DNA of 35,888 nt from Clostridia bacterium (GTDB lineage: Bacteria > Bacillota > Clostridia > Oscillospirales > Ruminococcaceae): NCBI GenBank assembly GCA_009929695.1, contig RZZW01000033.1:1-35888 (forward strand), in the 5' to 3' direction. The notes under the pieces were generated by a model. That model worked only from the letters and a program-made list of their open reading frames with translations. It made no database searches and had not been told where the DNA came from. Below, in pieces: positions 23,470 to 31,260 of the stretch. The translations under genes were made by a program, and so were the position numbers. Numbering within the stretch: position 1 is the stretch's first letter; each line of letters begins with the position of its first letter.

Positions 23470-23560
23470 GAAAAAGAAAATATAAGAAAGAAGAAAGAAA
23501 AAGTAAGGTGTGACGCTGTCGCGTAATTCCAAACTTCTTCTTTCTTCTTTTTTATTTCTT
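23470..23560. terminator. Bidirectional terminator with purine/pyrimidine arms, copy C
   Basis: A left purine tract (AAGAAAGAAGAAAGAAAAAG), a core GTGTGACG ctgt CGCG, and a right pyrimidine tract (CTTCTTCTTTCTTCTTTTTT). The tracts can pair as AAGAAAGAAGAAAG with its complement. It lies between the convergent ATPase and YitT genes, like copies A and B. Confidence 0.7.
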
Positions 23561-23567
23561 ATTTTAT

Positions 23568-24431
23568 TTATGGTGCGGGAGAATATTTTTTAAACCCTTC
23601 GCCGTGCACTTCTGTTGCGTCAAGCACAAAAATAAACGCTTTCGGGTCGGCTTTTTTAATAAGGTGAAGCGTTTGCGACAGCGCTATGCGGCGGGTTATC
23701 GTCATGAGCACGTTTTTGTCCTCTCCCGTGTAGCCGCCCTTTGCGGGCATCACGGTCACACCGCGGTCTGTTTGGGTGTTTATGACGTTTGTCACCTCGT
23801 CGGAATGGTCTGTGACGATGTAGATAACCTTCGCGTAGTTCATGCCCGCCATCATGCTGTCAATCACCTTCGAGCTGACAAAAATTGTCACTATCGAGTA
23901 CATCGCAACGTCTATGTCCTTGAACACAAATACCGCCACAGCCACTATCAAGGTGTCGAGTAGCATCAAAAGCGTGCCGATAGGTATGTTTGGGAAAACG
24001 CGAAGCATCATCACACTGAGCAAGTCCGTGCCGCCGCTGCTAAGACCGCGCAAAAATAAAATGCCGATGCCAACTCCCAGCAGCACGCCGCCGAGCACGG
24101 ACGCAAGCAGAACATTGTTTGTATACCCCGGCACAAGCGCCGTCAACGCCTCAATCATTAAGGTTAGCATCACGGTGGCGATGCCAGTCTTGAAAAGCGC
24201 CTTGAAGCCCATCACACGCCACCCTGCAAGCATCAAGGGCGCGTTTAACAGCAGTGACCACCAACCTACACTTATGGGCGTAAAATGCGCCAGAGCCGTC
24301 GCCAAGCCCGACACACCGCCCGGCGCGATATTGTTTGGCACAGTGAATATAACAATGCTAGCCGCAGTGAGAAAGCACCCCACAATTATCGCCGCAGCGT
24401 CATATAAATCATCAATTCTTTTTTTGAACAT
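23568..24431 (-). CDS. YitT family membrane protein (DUF161 and DUF2179)
   Basis: 287 aa from ATG 24431, chosen because AAGGAG lies 9 bases upstream. Five or six hydrophobic helices (about 10-180) carry the family motifs PNNIAPGGVSGLA and FLRGLSSGGTDLL. A soluble C-terminal DUF2179 domain follows (about 200-280, YIVTDHSDEVTNVINTQTDRGVTVM, then GGYTGEDKNVLM). Function unknown for the family. It is preceded by an intrinsic-terminator-like hairpin in its own leader region. Confidence 0.9.
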   Translation of the reverse strand: MFKKRIDDLYDAAAIIVGCFLTAASIVIFTVPNNIAPGGVSGLATALAHFTPISVGWWSLLLNAPLMLAGWRVMGFKALFKTGIATVMLTLMIEALTALVPGYTNNVLLASVLGGVLLGVGIGILFLRGLSSGGTDLLSVMMLRVFPNIPIGTLLMLLDTLIVAVAVFVFKDIDVAMYSIVTIFVSSKVIDSMMAGMNYAKVIYIVTDHSDEVTNVINTQTDRGVTVMPAKGGYTGEDKNVLMTITRRIALSQTLHLIKKADPKAFIFVLDATEVHGEGFKKYSPAP

Positions 24432-24463
24432 AAAAGCACTCCTTCGATATAAGTTTACCCTAA

Positions 24464-24505
24464 AAAACAGATGAACCATAGCTAAAGCTATAATCCATCT
24501 GTTTT
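24464..24505 (-). terminator. Intrinsic terminator / possible attenuator upstream of yitT-like gene
   Basis: On the minus strand AAAACAGATG ... CATCTGTTTT encloses an inner ATAGC/GCTAT stem, and TTTTTT follows. It ends about 20 bases before the YitT ribosome binding site. It may simply stop transcription arriving from the tRNA side, or attenuate the gene if its promoter lies further upstream. Confidence 0.6.
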
Positions 24506-24547
24506 GTGATGTCTTTTAAAATGGTGGGATGCAATCTTACAAACCTC

Positions 24548-24626
24548 GTAGGGCGTGACGACCTCGGCACTCCGCTAGCTTTACGCAGACCATTAGTGAA
24601 CGGCGCGCCGAGTCGTCGCGCCCTAC
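24548..24626. repeat. GTAGGG...CCCTAC intergenic element, interior type I, second copy
   Basis: GTAGGGCGTGACGACCTCGG ... GCCGAGTCGTCGCGCCCTAC. Same interior as 4502-4574 with a different centre. No gene lies between 24432 and 24760; the gap holds the attenuator, this repeat and two terminators. Confidence 0.75.
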
Positions 24627-24639
24627 AGAAAATAAAAAA

Positions 24640-24664
24640 GCGGCGGGGCATATTGCCTCACCGC
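24640..24664 (-). terminator. Second terminator downstream of tRNA-Arg
   Basis: Minus strand: GCGGTGAGG caatatg CCCCGCCGC followed by TTTTTTATTTT. It is a duplicate of the terminator at 24729-24754: both share TACCTGCGGT/CACCTGCGGT and the CAATATG loop. Confidence 0.7.
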
Positions 24665-24718
24665 AGGTAGCAAACCTTCCGTGTGCACAAAGATGCCAAG
24701 GAAACGTCACTAATATAA

Positions 24719-24754
24719 AAAAGAAAAAGCGATGGGGACATATTGCCCCACCGC
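24719..24754 (-). terminator. Terminator of tRNA-Arg
   Basis: Minus strand: GCGGTGGGG caatatgt CCCCATCGC (24754-24729) followed by TTTTTCTTTTTT. It begins 6 bases after the encoded CCA. Confidence 0.85.
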
Positions 24755-24760
24755 AGGTGG

Positions 24761-24837
24761 TGGTGCGCCGGAAGGGATTCGAACCCCCGACCTTTTGGTT
24801 CGTAGCCAAACACTCTATCCGACTGAGCTACCGGCGC
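24761..24837 (-). tRNA. tRNA-Arg (anticodon ACG)
   Basis: A full cloverleaf on the minus strand. Acceptor GCGCCGG / CCGGCGC with discriminator A, D-arm AGCTCAGTCGGATAGAGT, anticodon stem TTTGG / CCAAA with loop CTACGAA (anticodon ACG), and T-arm GTTCGAATCCC. CCA is encoded (24763-24761). The ACG anticodon, read as ICG, decodes CGU/CGC/CGA. Confidence 0.97.
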
Positions 24838-24865
24838 ATAACACTCACAGTTGAGTGCAAGAGAT

Positions 24866-24895
24866 ATGATATCATAGTTATAACGCTTTTGTCAA
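24866..24895 (-). promoter_or_regulatory. Promoter of tRNA-Arg
   Basis: Minus strand: TTGACA (24895-24890), 18-base spacer, extended -10 TGATATCAT (TATCAT 24871-24866). The leader contains a small hairpin, CACTCA/GAGTG, before the mature tRNA. Confidence 0.7.
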
Positions 24896-24913
24896 TGCTT
24901 TTTGACAAATTTT

Positions 24914-25327
24914 TTATAAATTCGCAAAAATAATTGATTTCGCCTTTTCCAAAAGCTGCTTGTCCGCGTCGTATGTAAGCCTTTCAAGCGCCGTTTCATA
25001 CGGCAGCATCTCAACACGCCGAACTTCTGACGGCTGCGCTGTAAGTGTGCCTCCTGTGCGCTTGCCAACGAAAAATATCACGTCCTTGCTTATCCCGCGC
25101 CCAGGCGAATATGTCGTCATCTCGCGGTATCCGTCAAGCAGCTGCGCTTTTGCGCCCGTCTCCTCCTCAAGCTCGCGCAGAGCTGTCTCGGTTTCTGTCT
25201 CGCTTGCCTCCACGTGTCCCTTCGGAAACGCGCAGTGCCCGCCGTAGCGGTGGCATATCAGCAGTATGTCCGCGCCGCTCTGCGACGGCTCAAACACAAT
25301 TACCCCGCATGATTTTTCATATTTCAT
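24914..25327 (-). CDS. Nudix hydrolase, diadenosine tetraphosphatase type
   Basis: 137 aa single Nudix domain. The box GX5EX7REUXEEXGU is intact: GHVEASETETETALRELEEE then TGA at about residues 37-59, with the catalytic RELEEE in place. The first residues MKYEKSCGVIVFE and the FPKGHVE context match bacterial Ap4A pyrophosphohydrolases, which clean up dinucleoside polyphosphates; other nucleoside diphosphate derivatives are possible. GGAGG lies 12 bases before the ATG. Adjacent to tRNA-Arg on the same strand but separated by the tRNA promoter. Confidence 0.9.
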   Translation of the reverse strand: MKYEKSCGVIVFEPSQSGADILLICHRYGGHCAFPKGHVEASETETETALRELEEETGAKAQLLDGYREMTTYSPGRGISKDVIFFVGKRTGGTLTAQPSEVRRVEMLPYETALERLTYDADKQLLEKAKSIIFANL

Positions 25328-25429
25328 ATATAATAAACCTCCATTAAATAAAAATTATCAACTTAGACTATACCCCGCGCTGTTTTTTTGGTATACTTAT
25401 AAAAACAACATTAAAAGGAGAGCTTACAG

Positions 25430-26029
25430 TTGATCGAAATTATCCTAACCGTTATAGTCATTGCAATAATATTCTTTGTGATTGCCTTCTCGTTTAAAGG
25501 TGATGAAATGCGCGCGCTTTTTTCGGGCAAGCAAAAGGATATGCCGCAGGAAAAAGCGGCGTCAAAGCCAATGCTTGCGGCAAAAAACTTTGCGGCAATG
25601 CAGCAGTACAAAATCGTCGCCCCAATACATATCGCCATGAACGGCAAATTTGCCGATGACGATTTTGCGATAGTGGGCGCGTTCGGCGTTTTATGCGTCA
25701 GATGTATAGGTCTTGGCGGAGAAATATACGCCGGAGACGGAGACTGGCTTCAGGTTATGAACGAACAGCGCAAGGAATTTAAAAACCCGATTGAAGCCTG
25801 CGCCGCAGACACAAGAGCCGTGCGCGAAGCGCTGTTTGCCTCAAAGCTGAAAAGCATACCTGTCGAGACAGTTTGCGTTTTCACAAACCCCAAAGCCCAG
25901 CTTGCCGTGCCGAGAAACGCGGGACATTACACAACAAAAACCTTTAAAAAGCTTCTCGCAAAAGAGAAATATCTCGCCGATAAAAAGGTAGATATCGAAA
26001 AGGTCGCCGAGGCTATCAAAGCACAGTAA
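25430..26029 (+). CDS. Membrane-anchored NERD-like domain protein, catalytic motif degenerate
   Basis: 199 aa. TTG start at 25430 with AAAAGGAG (25413-25420) 9 bases upstream. An N-terminal membrane helix (residues 2-23) is followed by a Lys/Ala linker and a NERD-like domain (about 55-165: FADDDFAIVGAFGVLCVRCIG, DGDWLQVMNEQRKEFKNPIE). In typical NERD proteins the strand after the first motif reads like VIETKNYSG; here it reads CVRCIGLGG, so the expected E-x-K residues of the nuclease fold appear lost. It probably binds rather than cuts nucleic acid, or does something else. An extended -10, TGGTATACT (ending 25397), provides a promoter. Confidence 0.65.
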   Translation: MIEIILTVIVIAIIFFVIAFSFKGDEMRALFSGKQKDMPQEKAASKPMLAAKNFAAMQQYKIVAPIHIAMNGKFADDDFAIVGAFGVLCVRCIGLGGEIYAGDGDWLQVMNEQRKEFKNPIEACAADTRAVREALFASKLKSIPVETVCVFTNPKAQLAVPRNAGHYTTKTFKKLLAKEKYLADKKVDIEKVAEAIKAQ

Positions 26030-26129
26030 AATATATTTGCATCTAGTATATCACAAATAAGAGAAAACAAAAAGAGGAGTATTTACAAATTATTCACAGC
26101 CCATTAACAAACCTCTCGCAAATAAGGGC

Positions 26130-26256
26130 TATACTAATAATCACAGAGAGGGAAGCCGCAATCCCCACTCTGTACATGATTCCTCCTCACACCAAAAGAG
26201 ATACCCCTATGAAACGCTTCGTGTTTGTCCGGCACGAAGCGTTTTCTTTTTGTGTT
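26130..26256 (+). ncRNA. Candidate small RNA with CU-rich linker
   Basis: TATACT (26130-26135) gives a predicted start near 26142. The first hairpin is CAGAG-GGGA / TCCC-CTCTG (26144-26172). A single-stranded linker contains TCCTCCTC (26181-26188). The terminator is AAACGCTTCGTG (26212-26223) / CACGAAGCGTTT (26233-26244) followed by TCTTTTTG and more T. About 115 nt with no credible ORF. The CCUCC motif could bind ribosome binding sites of target mRNAs. No convincing -35 was found, so the promoter is uncertain. This is the main content of the 330-base gap before the bactofilin gene. Confidence 0.45.
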
Positions 26257-26273
26257 TTTTTGCGTATAAATGC

Positions 26274-26302
26274 TTGCCTTTTAGGGTTTATGCAATTATA
26301 AT
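26274..26302 (+). promoter_or_regulatory. Promoter of the bactofilin gene
   Basis: TTGCCT (26274-26279), 17-base spacer, TATAAT (26297-26302). Confidence 0.65.
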
Positions 26303-26360
26303 GTAGATATTAAGATGGTAAATTATAGTGTAGCTGTTGTTTTTTGGAGGAAGCCTTATA

Positions 26361-26978
26361 ATGAATAATAAAGAAAATTTTTCCCAAGCTGTAAAAGACC
26401 TGCTCGCTTCTGATGCCGAGGCCGCCGCACAGCAGTCGTCGCCCGCTTCAAAGCCTGTTGCGGCGCCAACGACACCGCTGCACCAGTACAATATTCCCGT
26501 CACAAAAATTGTGGACGAAGCCCCCGCGGGCGTGTCCACCATCGCGGCAGGCACGCTTATAGTCGGCGAAGTGCACTCAAAGGGCGATTTGAATTTGTTC
26601 GGCGACGTTCAGGGCAACGTCGAGACAAAGGGCAACGTCACAATGGGCGGCAAGGTCATCGGCAACATAACTGGCAAGGACGTCAACTTTACAAAAAGCT
26701 CTGTCAAGGGCAATATTTCGGCAAGCGGCTCTGTTCAGCTCGACGAAAAAAGCACCGTTGTGGGCGACATAACGTCGGTTATGATGTCGTGCAACGGACG
26801 CATAAAGGGCAACCTCAAAATAGAGGGCAAAGCGCATTTTCTCAACGAGACTATCCTCGTTGGCAATGTGTGTGCAGGCAGCCTGGTCATCGAAGAGGGC
26901 GCGCGAATAAAGGGCGATGTCTCAACGTCAAACAATTCCACCGGCGACATGGAAGACCCCTTCAAGGATTTACAGTAA
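26361..26978 (+). CDS. Bactofilin family cytoskeletal protein
   Basis: 205 aa from ATG 26361; GGAGG at 26346-26350 sits upstream, so longer starts are rejected. The N-terminal 70 residues are low-complexity (Ala/Pro/Ser). The central beta-helix domain (about 72-185) has repeated short strands with the G-x-V-x-G-N pattern: GEVHSKGDLNLFGDVQGNV, GGKVIGNITG, SVKGNISASG, GRIKGNLKIEG, LVGNVCAGSL, ARIKGDVST. Bactofilins self-assemble into filaments without nucleotide and act in cell shape, polarity or spore/wall processes. Monocistronic. Confidence 0.92.
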   Translation: MNNKENFSQAVKDLLASDAEAAAQQSSPASKPVAAPTTPLHQYNIPVTKIVDEAPAGVSTIAAGTLIVGEVHSKGDLNLFGDVQGNVETKGNVTMGGKVIGNITGKDVNFTKSSVKGNISASGSVQLDEKSTVVGDITSVMMSCNGRIKGNLKIEGKAHFLNETILVGNVCAGSLVIEEGARIKGDVSTSNNSTGDMEDPFKDLQ

Positions 26979-26989
26979 GCAAACCATTC

Positions 26990-27023
26990 ATGCGCCGCAC
27001 AGGCTCTGTTTTGTGCGGCGCAT
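26990..27023 (+). terminator. Hairpin after the bactofilin gene
   Basis: ATGCGCCGCACA (26990-27001) and its exact complement TGTGCGGCGCAT (27012-27023), then AATTATTTGTG. The stem is strong but the T-tract is poor. Confidence 0.6.
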
Positions 27024-27079
27024 AATTATTTGTGCAAATTTGCAATGTGTATTGTTTCCACACATTTGCAACGTGCACC

Positions 27080-27155
27080 GTAGGGGACGGGTTTCCCGTC
27101 CCGATAACTTTGTGCAAATCATCGGCTGCGGAGCGACGAGGGCGTCGCTCCCTAC
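27080..27155. repeat. GTAGGG...CCCTAC element, interior type II
   Basis: It begins GTAGGGGACGG and ends GCTCCCTAC, with two inner hairpins, GGACGGG ttt CCCGTCC and GGAGCGACG aggg CGTCGCTCC. The termini match the other elements; the interior does not. Confidence 0.65.
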
Positions 27156-27230
27156 GTTGTAAATTTTACAAATGAGTAAAGAAGTCCCGCTGACGCACGC
27201 AGCGCTTTGCACAAATTCATAGCGTGCACC

Positions 27231-27303
27231 GTAGGGCGGGGGCTTGCTCCCGCCGCAACTTACGGCTTGAGGTTCCAACGGCGGGAGCAAGCCCCCGCCC
27301 TAC
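27231..27303. repeat. GTAGGG...CCCTAC element, interior type III, copy 1
   Basis: GTAGGGCGGGGGCTTGCTCC ... GGAGCAAGCCCCCGCCCTAC, a near-perfect inverted repeat with arms of about 26 bases. Further copies at 32476-32547 and 34739-34811. It fills most of the gap between the bactofilin and CorC-like genes. Confidence 0.8.
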
Positions 27304-27360
27304 AGTGCAACGCAAATTTCGTACAAATTTATTATTAAACACATCTGGAGAGTGATTTTT

Positions 27361-28626
27361 TTGGCTACACCTGACGCGGGTATATATATTTTGCTTGCTG
27401 TTTTGCTTGCGCTGTCTGCGTTTTTTTCGGCAAGCGAAACGGCGTTGTCGTCAGTAAATAAAATACGTCTTAAAAACATGGCGGAGGACGGCGTAAAGCA
27501 CGCCAAAACCGCCATTTCGCTGTCTGACGATTTTGACCGAACGCTGTCCGCAATTCTCATAGGCAACAACGTCGTCAACAACGCGTCCGCGTCGCTTGCA
27601 ACTATTGTCGCAACGGCAATTTTGGGCTCGTCCGGCGCTGTGATAGCGACGACAGTCATAACAATTCTCGTGCTTATTTTCGGCGAGATACTCCCAAAAA
27701 GCTTCGCAAAAGAAAATTCCGAGTCCGTCACGCTCGCGACAGCCGTTCCGCTGCGCGTTATAAAAACATTGCTCACGCCTGTTGTGTGGGTGTTTGTGCT
27801 GATAAAACGCCTGTTCACGGGCAGACGTTCGGACGAGCTCAACATACAGCCGAGCGTCACAGAAGAAGAGCTTAAAACAATCATCGATACCGTCGAGGAG
27901 GAGGGCGTTCTCGACAGTCAGGAGACTGAAATCATCCAAAGCGCCATTGAATTTGACAACATCTCCGTGCAGGATATCCTTGTGCCACGCGTCGATATGG
28001 TCGCCGCAGAGGTCAACACGCCTGTCGACGAGTTGCTCGCAATGTGTATTGAAAACGGAATCAGCCGCATACCTGTTTATGACGGCACAATAGATAACGT
28101 CGTTGGTGTTTTGCACGCAAAGGATATGCTCGCGTGCCTTGCAAAAGGGCAGGAGATTGTGCCCAAAACACTTATGCGAGAGATATTAGTGGTGTTTCGC
28201 AGCAAAAAAATAAGCAGTCTGCTCGCTGAATTTAGGCGGCAAAAGCAGCACATGGCAGTCGTGACAGACGAGCACGGCGGCACGGTGGGGCTTGTGACTA
28301 TGGAGGACGTTTTAGAGGAGCTTGTCGGCGAGATATGGGACGAGAGCGACACAGCCGAAACGCCTGTCCAAAAGCAGCCTGACGGCTCATGGCTAGTCGA
28401 CGGCGACGTGCGCACCGAGGACTTTTTTGAGATAATAGGCTTCGAGGATAAGGATTTTGACTGCGACTACACAACAGTCGGCGGCTGGGTGCTCGACGTT
28501 ATGGAGCATATCCCAAGCGTTGGCGAGGGCTTTAAGTATAAAACGCTCGACGTCACAATAACGCATATGGACGAAAAACGCATAGGTAAAATTGCAGTGC
28601 GCAGCGTAGAGGAAAATCAAAAATGA
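27361..28626 (+). CDS. CNNM/CorC (HlyC/CorC) family membrane protein with CBS pair
   Basis: 421 aa from TTG 27361. GGAG at 27347-27350 is 10 bases upstream; the in-frame GTG 27352 is only one base from it and cannot be used. The N-terminal DUF21/CNNM domain (about 1-180) has ALSAFFSASETALSSVNKIRL and the acidic FGEILPKSFA motif typical of the family. Two CBS domains follow (about 205-325: DILVPRVDM, ISRIPVYDGTIDNVVGVLHAKD, and VTDEHGGTVGLVTMEDVLEE). A C-terminal CorC_HlyC domain (about 340-420) completes it. Relatives transport or regulate Mg2+ (sometimes Na+) across the membrane. The stop overlaps the next start by 4 bases (ATGA). Confidence 0.93.
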   Translation: MATPDAGIYILLAVLLALSAFFSASETALSSVNKIRLKNMAEDGVKHAKTAISLSDDFDRTLSAILIGNNVVNNASASLATIVATAILGSSGAVIATTVITILVLIFGEILPKSFAKENSESVTLATAVPLRVIKTLLTPVVWVFVLIKRLFTGRRSDELNIQPSVTEEELKTIIDTVEEEGVLDSQETEIIQSAIEFDNISVQDILVPRVDMVAAEVNTPVDELLAMCIENGISRIPVYDGTIDNVVGVLHAKDMLACLAKGQEIVPKTLMREILVVFRSKKISSLLAEFRRQKQHMAVVTDEHGGTVGLVTMEDVLEELVGEIWDESDTAETPVQKQPDGSWLVDGDVRTEDFFEIIGFEDKDFDCDYTTVGGWVLDVMEHIPSVGEGFKYKTLDVTITHMDEKRIGKIAVRSVEENQK

Positions 28627-29369
28627 CAATAACAAAATTGCACCAAAAGCCGTACACAGGCGCGTTTTCAATGTCCGGCAGCGCCATAAAGTTGATAGCG
28701 TGCATATGTATGCTGATCGACCACGCAGGCGCGGCAATTGTTGAAAATTACGCCATTATAAGCGGCAGTGAAAATGTGTTTTTCGTTTATTACTTGATGC
28801 GATATATAGGCCGCATAGCGTTTCCGCTTTTTGCGTTTTTGCTTGCAGAGGGCTTTGTGCACACGCACAGTGTCAAAAAATACGCCATAAATTTGTTTGT
28901 ATTTGCGTTTTTGTCTGAAATACCGTTTGACCTTGCGCTTCAGGGCGGCGCGCTTGAATTTGAGTCTCAAAACGTGTATTTTACGCTGTTTTTGGGCGTG
29001 CTTGCAATGGCGTCGTTTGATTATGTGCTCAAAATAAAAAGCCTGCCAAAGCCGTTTTCGTATTTGTTTTGCGCCGTATGTGCCGCGTTTTTTGCCGCCG
29101 TCGCATATTTTCTCAAAACAGATTATGACATATACGGCGTGCTTGTCATATGCGCCGCATACTTTTTGCGCCAAATCCGCACAGTAGGCTCGGTGGTAAT
29201 GTACATAATCCTCATGATAGACAGCATAGTCGAAAAAACCGCCATCCTAGCCGCCCTGCCCATAACCCTCTACAACGGCAAACGCGGCAACGGCAATAAA
29301 TATTTCTTCTACTTTTTCTATCCGGTGCACTTACTTATTCTGTATGGGATAAAACTTTTATTGATATAA
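28623..29369 (+). CDS. TraX family membrane protein
   Basis: 248 aa with about seven helices. Family landmarks: SGSAIKLIACICMLIDHAGA, YIGRIAFPLFAFLLAEGF, VKKYAINLFVFAFLSEIPFD, NVYFTLFLG, and the final KYFFYFFYPVHLLILYGI. The plasmid F TraX acetylates pilin; chromosomal homologues in Firmicutes are probably membrane acyltransferases with unknown substrates. Its start overlaps the CorC-like stop by 4 bases, so the two are co-translated. It ends 12 bases from a convergent gene. Confidence 0.88.
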   Translation: MTITKLHQKPYTGAFSMSGSAIKLIACICMLIDHAGAAIVENYAIISGSENVFFVYYLMRYIGRIAFPLFAFLLAEGFVHTHSVKKYAINLFVFAFLSEIPFDLALQGGALEFESQNVYFTLFLGVLAMASFDYVLKIKSLPKPFSYLFCAVCAAFFAAVAYFLKTDYDIYGVLVICAAYFLRQIRTVGSVVMYIILMIDSIVEKTAILAALPITLYNGKRGNGNKYFFYFFYPVHLLILYGIKLLLI

Positions 29370-29381
29370 ATAAAAAAGAGG

Positions 29382-31259
29382 TTACCATCTACCCCCGCCG
29401 CCGCCGCCGAAGCCGCCGCCGGAGAAACCGCCGCCGCCTCCGAATGAGCCGCCGCTGCCGGAGTTCATTGTCTCTGTTCTCACGCTCGCTATCGAGTTTG
29501 TGAAGCTGTTTCGCATCATGCTGTCAAACATTATCATGTTAAACAAGCCGTCGTTTGTGTAGTACCAGCTTGGCGGCGCTATCGCAAGCGACTCAAACTG
29601 ACGCGCCCACACGCTCGAAAGCCCAAACACATATGCGTAGGGGATAATATTGTAATAGTAGCTCGGGTCTTGCTCAACAAGCATTTTCAGCTTTGGCAGC
29701 TCGGCTTTTTTGATAAAGTCGCGCAGGCCAAGCAGCTTGCCTGTCATCTCTGTGCGGTAGGTTGTGTACACCGCAAGGCGCGGTGCAAGCAAGCAGCAGA
29801 TGAGCGTCAAAACAAACGCTATTTGCAGCCATATCGGGTTCATCAAAACCTCGTCCTGCGCAAGCAACATAGACCCCCACGACAGAAGTGCCGCCAAAAT
29901 TCCCAGTATTAAAAACATCACGCGTCCGCCGTGGCTTGCAAATGTCCAGCGCACGCTCGCGCAAATTGCCACAAACAGCACGCCCGCCATAAATACAGCC
30001 GATACGCACGGGAAAATCCCCGCCGCCGATGTGCTGCCCGCCGCCGCAAGCGACGCAAATATCGCCATAAGCACAACGGCAATTCCGGGCAGCGCAAACG
30101 CGATTATCTCGCCGCCCTTTTTATGCAGCGAGCGCTCGCCCGTAAATTCAGAGGCAAGCTCGGTTTTCGCCTTTGTAAAATCGTTGAAAAACCCGTCAGG
30201 CAAATCGTCAAGCGGTGTTCTCTCGCGGTTTCTGAACAGCGCATTGAAAATCGTCCGCTGATATTTTGGCGACGATGCGGGCAAATCCTTAAGCTTGTTT
30301 AAAATGAGCGTCTTTTTATCCTTTTGCTCTATCGAGAGATAGCCCTTGCTCGCAAACCATATCACGAGAGAAATAATGTCGTTGTCGTTCGACGCTTCGT
30401 CGATGATATAGCCCACCTCGGCGCTCGAAATATCGTCGGGCGGATAAAACTCCACCGTCTGCACAGGGCGCTTTGAGTGTGAAATAAGCGCCTTAGCAAT
30501 GACAATGAGCTGCATTGCTGCCAAAATTATGCCGACAATATACGCGGGCGTAAGCGAGTATCCGCGCTCATTTGCAAAATAACCCTCAGGCAAATAAGTC
30601 TGCACAGTCACGCCTGTGCGCGCGGGCAGAGGCTGTGTCGAGTGTCCGCTGATGCCGTTTTCGTCTCCCGCCCACTCGATATATTCGTTGCCCGTGTAGC
30701 CGTATGACCCGCTGTATAGCGCCATCGACGCTGCGCTTTCGTCGGGAATAGGCTTTTCAAACGACATGTTAAACGTAAAATTTTCGATATACGTGTCCCA
30801 GTCAGGGCCGTTTATAGAATAGAAAATCTCATCGTAATCGGCAATTCTGTCGTCGCCGATATCATATACAAACGAGAGCTGATACGTCATGTCGCCACTC
30901 ACATATTGATCCGCGTCGCCAAGCTTTATATAGTAATAATCGTCCTCGGTGTACACGTCATACGGCGCGCCGTCGACGCTCAAAACGTCTAGCTTAACGC
31001 GGTAGCTGTAGTCCTTTTGCGTGCCGTCGTCAAGCGTCCGCGTGATTTTCACCCATTCGGGAAACGCGCGGAAAAAGCCGTGGCTCGTCTCGGTGTAATG
31101 AAGCGTCAGCGTCTCTGTCTGCGTGACTGTGTTGTTTTCGTGCAGCACGCCGTTTACGTCGTAGCTTTTGATGTAATATCCAAGGTCGTCGGCAAACGAC
31201 GGCACGCACATCAAAACAGCGACAAGCAGGCATACCGCCATACTTATGAGTTTTTTCAT
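29382..31259 (-). CDS. DUF2207 domain membrane protein with glycine-rich tail
   Basis: 625 aa. A signal peptide (MKKLISMAVCLLVAVLMCVP) is followed by an extracytoplasmic DUF2207 beta domain (about 30-225). One helix (about 235-255), a cytoplasmic region (about 270-380), two or three helices (about 390-490) and a C-terminal part follow. The last 25 residues are Gly/Ser/Phe repeats (GGGGGFSGGGFGGGGGGRW), typical of this family. The role is unknown; such genes regularly accompany LemA, as here. Its start is one base after the LemA stop, so they form one transcript. Confidence 0.9.
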   Translation of the reverse strand: MKKLISMAVCLLVAVLMCVPSFADDLGYYIKSYDVNGVLHENNTVTQTETLTLHYTETSHGFFRAFPEWVKITRTLDDGTQKDYSYRVKLDVLSVDGAPYDVYTEDDYYYIKLGDADQYVSGDMTYQLSFVYDIGDDRIADYDEIFYSINGPDWDTYIENFTFNMSFEKPIPDESAASMALYSGSYGYTGNEYIEWAGDENGISGHSTQPLPARTGVTVQTYLPEGYFANERGYSLTPAYIVGIILAAMQLIVIAKALISHSKRPVQTVEFYPPDDISSAEVGYIIDEASNDNDIISLVIWFASKGYLSIEQKDKKTLILNKLKDLPASSPKYQRTIFNALFRNRERTPLDDLPDGFFNDFTKAKTELASEFTGERSLHKKGGEIIAFALPGIAVVLMAIFASLAAAGSTSAAGIFPCVSAVFMAGVLFVAICASVRWTFASHGGRVMFLILGILAALLSWGSMLLAQDEVLMNPIWLQIAFVLTLICCLLAPRLAVYTTYRTEMTGKLLGLRDFIKKAELPKLKMLVEQDPSYYYNIIPYAYVFGLSSVWARQFESLAIAPPSWYYTNDGLFNMIMFDSMMRNSFTNSIASVRTETMNSGSGGSFGGGGGFSGGGFGGGGGGRW

Positions 31260-31260
31260 A

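Noticed and set aside
26171..26295. Short ORF starting at ATG 26177 through the terminator
   Set aside because: It would translate through the terminator stem and T-run, has no good ribosome binding site and gives a Phe-rich tail coded by the T-run. A non-coding RNA is more likely.
27451..28116. 221-codon minus-strand ORF
   Set aside because: Shadow of the CorC-like gene; no start signal and no plausible protein features.
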